Positions 60,237 through 64,000 of a stretch of DNA of 64,000 nucleotides are shown in pieces. The stretch covers positions 47,157 to 111,156 of the forward strand of contig NZ_LUAV01000023.1 of assembly GCF_002078505.1 (NCBI RefSeq), given 5' to 3'. The position numbers and the translations under genes are program-made. The stretch comes from Ensifer aridi (lineage in GTDB: Bacteria > Pseudomonadota > Alphaproteobacteria > Rhizobiales > Rhizobiaceae). The notes below the pieces were generated by a model. That model searched no databases, was not told where the DNA came from, and worked only from the letters and a program-made list of their open reading frames with translations. Numbering within the stretch: position 1 is the stretch's first letter; every line of letters begins with the position of its first letter.

Positions 60237-60419
60237 AGAAACGGCCCGCTCAATCGCATCCTAACCTCGCTGGATAAGTCCATCGACAACGAAACCGACC
60301 GGCAGAAGGTCGCTAGCGAGGTCATCGCCAAGTACATCGCCACCGAAGCAGAAACGCGCGCCGCCGCCATCCAGTCTCGCGTGTTCTGGTATGTGTGGGC
60401 GCTTGTTTGCTGCGCCTAG
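60237..60419 (+). pseudogene. C-terminal fragment resembling a phage holin-like protein
   Basis: The plus strand reads GPLNRILTSLDKSIDNETDR, QKVASEVIAKYIATEAETRA and AAIQSRVFWYVWALVCCA, then a stop at 60417-60419. The charged helix and terminal aromatic membrane-like segment resemble the ends of small phage or gene-transfer-agent holin-type proteins. No start codon or upstream part exists, so it is a relic. The family suggestion is tentative. Confidence 0.4.
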
Positions 60420-60551
60420 GGGCGGCGTGAGCATATTGGTGCTGACGCGGTTGATAGGTGGATCGGACTCGCACTTTGCGAGTTTACCAGCTGAAGCGCC
60501 TTTGCTTACTCTGACAACCGGCCGAAACGGCGGTGACCAGGAGCAGACTCC

Positions 60552-60818
60552 ATGGCGGAAAGCATCAAGCAAAAACTGATGAAGGCAAGTGATATCCCAA
60601 CGTTCGTCGACGACGTTCTGAAGACCGGCTGCAATATCTGCGCCATCGGGCATGATAGATATGTGCTCGGCGAAATCGACGAAATGGAAGCGGCAGCCGA
60701 CGAGTTGGACCGCATCGGCAACAAATACGGCGATCGGGATTTCCTAAAATCGGAGATCGTCGCCTACCTGCGCTCGATTGGCCGGTACATAGACGTCGGT
60801 GCCGACGGGGCCGGTTAG
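60552..60818 (+). CDS. Hypothetical small protein
   Basis: 88 residues, MAESIKQKLMKASDIPTFVD, with AGGAGCAGACTCC before the ATG. Helical, acidic (EIDEMEAAADELDRIGNKYG), with one Cys pair (TGCNICAIGHDRY). No membrane segment and no family recognised. Followed by a GC-rich hairpin at 60839-60858. Confidence 0.65.
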   Translation: MAESIKQKLMKASDIPTFVDDVLKTGCNICAIGHDRYVLGEIDEMEAAADELDRIGNKYGDRDFLKSEIVAYLRSIGRYIDVGADGAG

Positions 60819-60838
60819 TGCAGATCAGCCAATAAAAA

Positions 60839-60858
60839 GCCCCGCACGACGGCGGGGC
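60839..60858 (-). terminator. GC-rich hairpin, U-tract oriented for minus-strand transcription
   Basis: GCCCCGC (60839-60845) pairs with GCGGGGC (60852-60858) around ACGACG. The A-run aataaaaa lies on its left side, giving a U-tract only for a leftward transcript, although no intact minus-strand gene lies to its right. As a plus-strand signal it would be a bidirectional terminator 20 bases after the gene at 60552. Confidence 0.6.
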
Positions 60859-61136
60859 AAGTCCGCATATCCAGTTGCCTTCAGTGGAATGCGGGACGTA
60901 GCCGAGACATGCAGCTACGCAGAGACGTTATCTGCGGGTTGGTCAGAGAGGAAGGTCTGATTCCGCGATTCCGGTACGCCTCTTCGAAAAAGCATCGGCA
61001 GGGTAAACGCCCTTTAGTCCTTCCCATCAAGCACAATCTTCAACGTCCTGATCACATCGGCGGCATCGATGAGGGTGTCGCGGATCTCTTCCGGTGATCG
61101 GTCGCGGGTGCGCGCCGAGGCGACCTAGGCTTTAAT
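60859..61136. other. Gap with a short minus-strand coding relic
   Basis: The minus strand at about 61019-61122 reads ASARTRDRSPEEIRDTLIDA, then ADVIRTLKIVLDGKD and a stop, which looks like the end of a genuine protein, but a TAG closes the frame just upstream and no start exists. It is probably the remnant of a gene whose transcript ended at the leftward hairpin at 60839-60858. Nothing else recognised. Confidence 0.4.
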
Positions 61137-61310
61137 ATGGGCTGCTACGCCGGCGGCGCACGCGAATGGGAGCGTTTGGTCGTCTTTCTCGACGACTTAA
61201 TGGTCGAGCGGTTGAATCAGCAACTCGAACATTTGAGGAAGAAGACCGGCCGCGAATGGACATTCCCCAGCGGCCCACCTCCCGAATGGACGTCGCCGAG
61301 CCAAAGCTGA
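61137..61310 (+). CDS. Possible small hypothetical protein
   Basis: 57 residues, MGCYAGGAREWERLVVFLDD, then LMVERLNQQLEHLRKKTGRE and a tryptophan/proline-rich tail (FPSGPPPEWTSP). Amphipathic helix in the middle. The start context is weak and it lies among relics, so it may itself be a fragment. Confidence 0.35.
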   Translation: MGCYAGGAREWERLVVFLDDLMVERLNQQLEHLRKKTGREWTFPSGPPPEWTSPSQS

Positions 61311-61367
61311 CTCACGTGAAGTAGTCTCCGGTGATGACCCAAAAGAGCGCCGCGCTAATGCCGTGCC

Positions 61368-61476
61368 ATGGTCAACAAAACACCGCATATCATCGACGTT
61401 CATGTCGGCAGTCGCATCCGCTTGCAGCGCGCGCTCAAGGGAATAACTCAATCGGATCTCGCCGACGGCGCGGAGG
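61368..61476 (+). pseudogene. Truncated XRE-family regulator (N-terminal fragment)
   Basis: MVNKTPHIIDVHVGSRIRLQ, then RALKGITQSDLADGAE, is the start of the XRE-type regulators common in rhizobia, whose N-terminus continues through a full helix-turn-helix of about 55 residues plus a C-terminal part. Only about 36 residues remain before unrelated sequence, which is the antisense of the cupin gene end. The long open frame continuing to 63050 is coincidental. Confidence 0.6.
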
Positions 61477-61493
61477 ACTCGGTTCAGAGCCAT

Positions 61494-61973
61494 TCAGGCC
61501 AGCGGCGCACCGACGATGTCGATGCCGTTCTTCGCGCAGCACTGCGTCAAAGCGGCGATGATTTCCGGTGTCGGCGCCGCTTGCGGCGGCAATTCCGGCC
61601 GCTTGGCCGGCCGACCCATCTGACGCAGGAGTGTTTCGAAATCCGAACCACGGGTGACGGTCAGGCACCGCGCCCCTTCGCGCGATTCGACCCGGAAAGT
61701 ATGAGGAAGGCCTTTCGGCGCGACCGCCGTCTCGCCGGCAACGGCAATGCGCTCGTGACCATCTATGTTGAACCGCATCCTTCCTTCCAGGATGTGAAAC
61801 ACTTCGTCTTCGCGGCGATGTACATGGAGCGGCGGGGAATCGCCATAAGGCATCCGATGTTCGACAATGCAGATGCCGTCCTCCCCCGCGACCGACGAAA
61901 CGTGGATCGCGACAAGCGTATTGTTGAACCAGAAGAGTTCCGCGCCTTCGATAGTGCTGATAGTCATTGTCAT
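61494..61973 (-). CDS. Cupin-domain protein
   Basis: 159 residues from ATG 61973 (MTMTISTIEGAELFWFNNTL); an ATG at 61991 is possible. Single cupin: SPPLHVHRREDEVFHILEGR gives the G-x5-H-x-H-x-E-like metal motif, and APKGLPHTFRVES the second His. The family includes small dioxygenases and isomerases and cannot be refined here. It is divergent from the LysR gene at 62082, which probably controls it. Confidence 0.85.
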   Translation of the reverse strand: MTMTISTIEGAELFWFNNTLVAIHVSSVAGEDGICIVEHRMPYGDSPPLHVHRREDEVFHILEGRMRFNIDGHERIAVAGETAVAPKGLPHTFRVESREGARCLTVTRGSDFETLLRQMGRPAKRPELPPQAAPTPEIIAALTQCCAKNGIDIVGAPLA

Positions 61974-62081
61974 GATGCTTGCTCCCTTCATCGACGATGC
62001 CGATGCGGCGTCGTCAATGGCGATCTAGCGAAGCATCATCGGCAACGGAAATCGAATGATCGTATGGAGCGTATTGACGCC

Positions 62082-63050
62082 ATGAATTTGAACGCGCTCG
62101 ATCTCAATCTCATCCGAGTGCTCGATGCCCTCTTGCGGGAGAGAAGCGTAACGCGCGCCGGCGAACAGATCGGCTTGAGCCAGCCCGCAGTCAGTGCGGC
62201 GCTCAACCGCTTGCGGCATGCCCTGAACGATCAGTTGTTCGTGCGCCGCGGTAATGAAATGTTGCCCACCCCACGCGCGGAGAGCCTGGCGGAACCGGTG
62301 CGCCGGGCGCTGAGCGAGATAGAGCGCGTCTTCCATGCGACCAAGAGTTTCGAGCCCGCCGAGCTCGAACGAACCTTCACGCTCATGGGGGCGGATTTCT
62401 TCTCGATGCTCCTGATGCCGTCACTGGCGGCGCGCATCGCAAGCGTCGCGCCTGGCGTATCACTCAGGTTCCTGGACAGCGCCCGCGGCGACGTATCGAG
62501 GCTGCTGCAGGACGATGAAATCGACGCGGCACTCGAGCGCCCCCTGGAGATTCCCGATTGGGTGTCGAGCGCGCTCCTTTTCCATTCGCCCTTCGCGGTC
62601 ATTGCAGCCAGGGACAACGCGGCGATCGGGCGCGTTGGGATCGATGACGGCGGGGCTTTGCCGATGGAGCTTTTCTGCGAACTACCCCACGCCATTCGCT
62701 CCATTGACGGATCAATGTCGGGCTTCACTGATGAAGCCTTGAGCAGAATCGGGCGCGCGCGCCGCGTAAGTCTGGCGTTACCGCACTTCCAGGCCATCGC
62801 CTTGGCGGTCGCCAGTGGAAATTATCTTGCCGCGGTACCTCGCCAGTTTGCCGAGGTGGCTGCAAAGACACTGCCCATCATCATCTATGAGCCGCCTCTC
62901 TCGATTCCCGTTCCGGAAATAAGGATGTACTGGCACGCTCGCCACGACGACGAACCACCGCACCGGTGGATTCGACAACAGATTCTGGAGGCGGTCGACG
63001 CCCTTGGGTTCGCAGACCTCCCCGCCGACGTCGAAAGCACCGGAGACTGA
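62082..63050 (+). CDS. LysR-family regulator, NodD-like subgroup
   Basis: 322 residues from ATG 62082 (MNLNALDLNLIRVLDALLRE); ATG 62064 is also possible. HTH SVTRAGEQIGLSQPAVSAAL, then LNRLRHALNDQLFVRRGNEM. The effector domain has ERTFTLMGADFFSMLLMPSL and IRMYWHARHDDEPPHRWIRQ, a pattern of the LysR subgroup that includes NodD and NahR-like aromatic sensors. Likely regulator of the divergent cupin gene. The intergenic gap (61974-62081) would hold its binding site. Confidence 0.88.
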   Translation: MNLNALDLNLIRVLDALLRERSVTRAGEQIGLSQPAVSAALNRLRHALNDQLFVRRGNEMLPTPRAESLAEPVRRALSEIERVFHATKSFEPAELERTFTLMGADFFSMLLMPSLAARIASVAPGVSLRFLDSARGDVSRLLQDDEIDAALERPLEIPDWVSSALLFHSPFAVIAARDNAAIGRVGIDDGGALPMELFCELPHAIRSIDGSMSGFTDEALSRIGRARRVSLALPHFQAIALAVASGNYLAAVPRQFAEVAAKTLPIIIYEPPLSIPVPEIRMYWHARHDDEPPHRWIRQQILEAVDALGFADLPADVESTGD

Positions 63051-63255
63051 AGTCGCGGCGCGTGGGCACGGGGCTAAAAGAAACGGGAGCAGCGAAGAGG
63101 CGCCCCCATTTCCTCAGCTGGTCTCACCCTTCTGCCGAGGCACTTCGCTCCGGCCCCTGTAATGGCTAGAGATCGTTGGCGAATTGTCGTGCCCAACTTT
63201 TAGATGTAAACCGCCAGAGGTTTCGTCGTGGGCCATGGTTTGGAGGAGAGGCAGG

Positions 63256-63648
63256 ATGGACCGTTTCACGGGAGGTTGCCTGTGCGGTAGGGTCCGAATT
63301 GTGGCGTCGGGAGTGCCATACCGGGTCGGCCTGTGTCACTGTCTCGACTGCCGCAAACATCATGGCGCCCTATTTCACGCTTCCGCGATCTTCCCTCAGG
63401 ATGCGGTGACAGTCGAAGGTGAAACACGCGACTACGCCGGGCGGTTTTTCTGTCCCCGCTGCGGCTCGCCTGTTTTCGCGCGCGCCGCAGACGAAATCGA
63501 AGTGAACCTGGGATCCCTAGATGCCCCTGACCAACTGATGCCAACCTACGAACTCTGGACCATCCGCCGCGAGTCCTGGTTGCCGCCGTTTCCACTCAAG
63601 AAACGATATGAGCGCGATCGTGACGCCACGACCCGCTCCGAGGGGTAG
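63256..63648 (+). CDS. GFA/CENP-V-family zinc protein
   Basis: 130 residues from ATG 63256; GGAGGAGAGGCAGG precedes it. MDRFTGGCLCGRVRIVASGV begins the glutathione-dependent-formaldehyde-activating fold (PF04828). Zinc ligands: GGCLCG, LCHCLDCRKHHG and FFCPRCGSPVF; the closing PTYELWTIRRESW is family-typical. Most such proteins are uncharacterised, and a formaldehyde role should not be assumed. Confidence 0.88.
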   Translation: MDRFTGGCLCGRVRIVASGVPYRVGLCHCLDCRKHHGALFHASAIFPQDAVTVEGETRDYAGRFFCPRCGSPVFARAADEIEVNLGSLDAPDQLMPTYELWTIRRESWLPPFPLKKRYERDRDATTRSEG

Positions 63649-64000
63649 GTCGCACGAACGGCGCGAGCCGCGGCCACGAGGTGCGTTTTAGGACACGGAG
63701 GCCCGGCGGCGGGGTTGGGGCTGAGGGACTGCCGGGCCTCCATTGGGAGGTTCGATATCTCGAACAAATACCGTTATCTGAACCCGAAGCGGTTCGGTAA
63801 CCCGGCAATTCTACTGGATATTCGCCATCGGAGCTCATTCGGCCGATCTCCTTTGCGGCTGTACCACAATAATGTGCTGAGACCACACTGCTGTCGATAC
63901 TGTCGTCGGCCGTGTCCGTGTCGAACATTGCGTCGAATACCCCCGAGTCGTCACCCATCGTAAGACGCAATGTTATAACTGTGGCGGCCAGGTTGAAATG
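63649..64000. other. Right-end stretch with the second dispersed repeat
   Basis: No recognised gene. A minus-strand frame crosses 63596-63970 but lacks family features outside the repeat at 63865-63921. The sequence runs off the window. Confidence 0.35.
63865..63921. repeat. Short dispersed repeat, copy 2
   Basis: 27 bases (63865-63891) are identical to 58119-58145 in the same orientation, and the following 30 bases are similar. The palindromic start CACAATAATGTG is kept. The direct repeats flank the 5.7-kb segment of small genes and relics between them, which could therefore be prone to excision by recombination. Confidence 0.6.

Noticed and set aside
61368..63050. A 560-residue frame joining an XRE start to the LysR protein
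   Set aside because: The middle is antisense to the cupin gene and has no domain character; the LysR protein starts at 62082, and the XRE part is a fragment that merely stays open.
1..64000. CRISPR arrays, tRNA or rRNA genes, and a repABC origin
   Set aside because: No regularly spaced repeats, tRNA-like cloverleaf with CCA-end context, rRNA signature or RepA/RepB/RepC motif was seen by eye.

Overview
The window reads as accessory (plasmid or symbiotic-island) DNA of an alphaproteobacterium of the Rhizobiaceae, most likely Sinorhizobium/Ensifer. Grounds: a complete VirB/VirD4-type conjugation system with a relaxase; a pair resembling the S. meliloti mixed-linkage beta-glucan genes bgsB/bgsA; choline-O-sulfate and betaine catabolic genes; an RcgA/RcgR-like pair; many small proteins of rhizobial type; and scattered gene relics and a defective insertion sequence. 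Species assignment is inference only.

Layout. 1-2154: 3' part of a conjugative relaxase and a small membrane protein. 2223-3428: an IS1182-family element whose transposase has an internal deletion. 3901-20395: a quaternary-ammonium and sulfur island. It holds an anion exporter pair, choline sulfatase, ChoX and its LysR regulator, two near-identical betaine-type binding proteins each with a conserved hairpin leader, and a decaying MarR/cytochrome b561 pair. It also holds an HD-domain protein beside a truncated Rieske gene, a YeiH-type exporter, and a second LysR regulator with matching 17-bp boxes in front of itself and two target transcripts. The targets are a ferredoxin reductase and an amidohydrolase/Rieske/betaine-aldehyde-dehydrogenase operon. 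20969-33960: T4SS operon on the minus strand, virB1-virB2-virB3-virB4-second transglycosylase-virB5-virB7-virB6-virB8-virB9-virB10-virB11-virD4. 34120-37398: a divergent operon with three secreted, four-cysteine staphylococcal-nuclease-fold paralogues, a membrane protein, a TrbM-like protein and an anchored protein, closed by a hairpin terminator.

38233-41444: bgsB and bgsA for a cyclic-di-GMP-activated beta-glucan. 41480-46440, convergent to it: a tightly overlapping five-gene partner-switching operon with two GHKL-type proteins, a STAS-methyltransferase fusion, a membrane SpoIIE-type phosphatase and a STAS protein. A GGDEF-EAL protein and a response regulator follow (48087-50127). 50591-57532: small rhizobial proteins, a pirin, a YihY-family protein, a PAS-HisKA_2 histidine kinase, and the alpha/beta hydrolase and membrane-protein pair resembling RcgR/RcgA. 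57625-64000: small genes and relics (excisionase-like HTH, holin-like fragment, truncated XRE regulator), a cupin with divergent LysR regulator, a GFA-type protein, and a short repeat present at both 58.1 and 63.9 kb.

How the parts may work together (inference): choline-O-sulfate is bound and hydrolysed, sulfate is exported, and the trimethylammonium product enters oxidation to betaine. The relaxase, T4SS and nuclease-fold operon form a conjugation module. The glucan synthase, partner-switching operon and GGDEF-EAL protein form a surface and biofilm control module. No tRNA, rRNA, CRISPR array or repABC origin was recognised.
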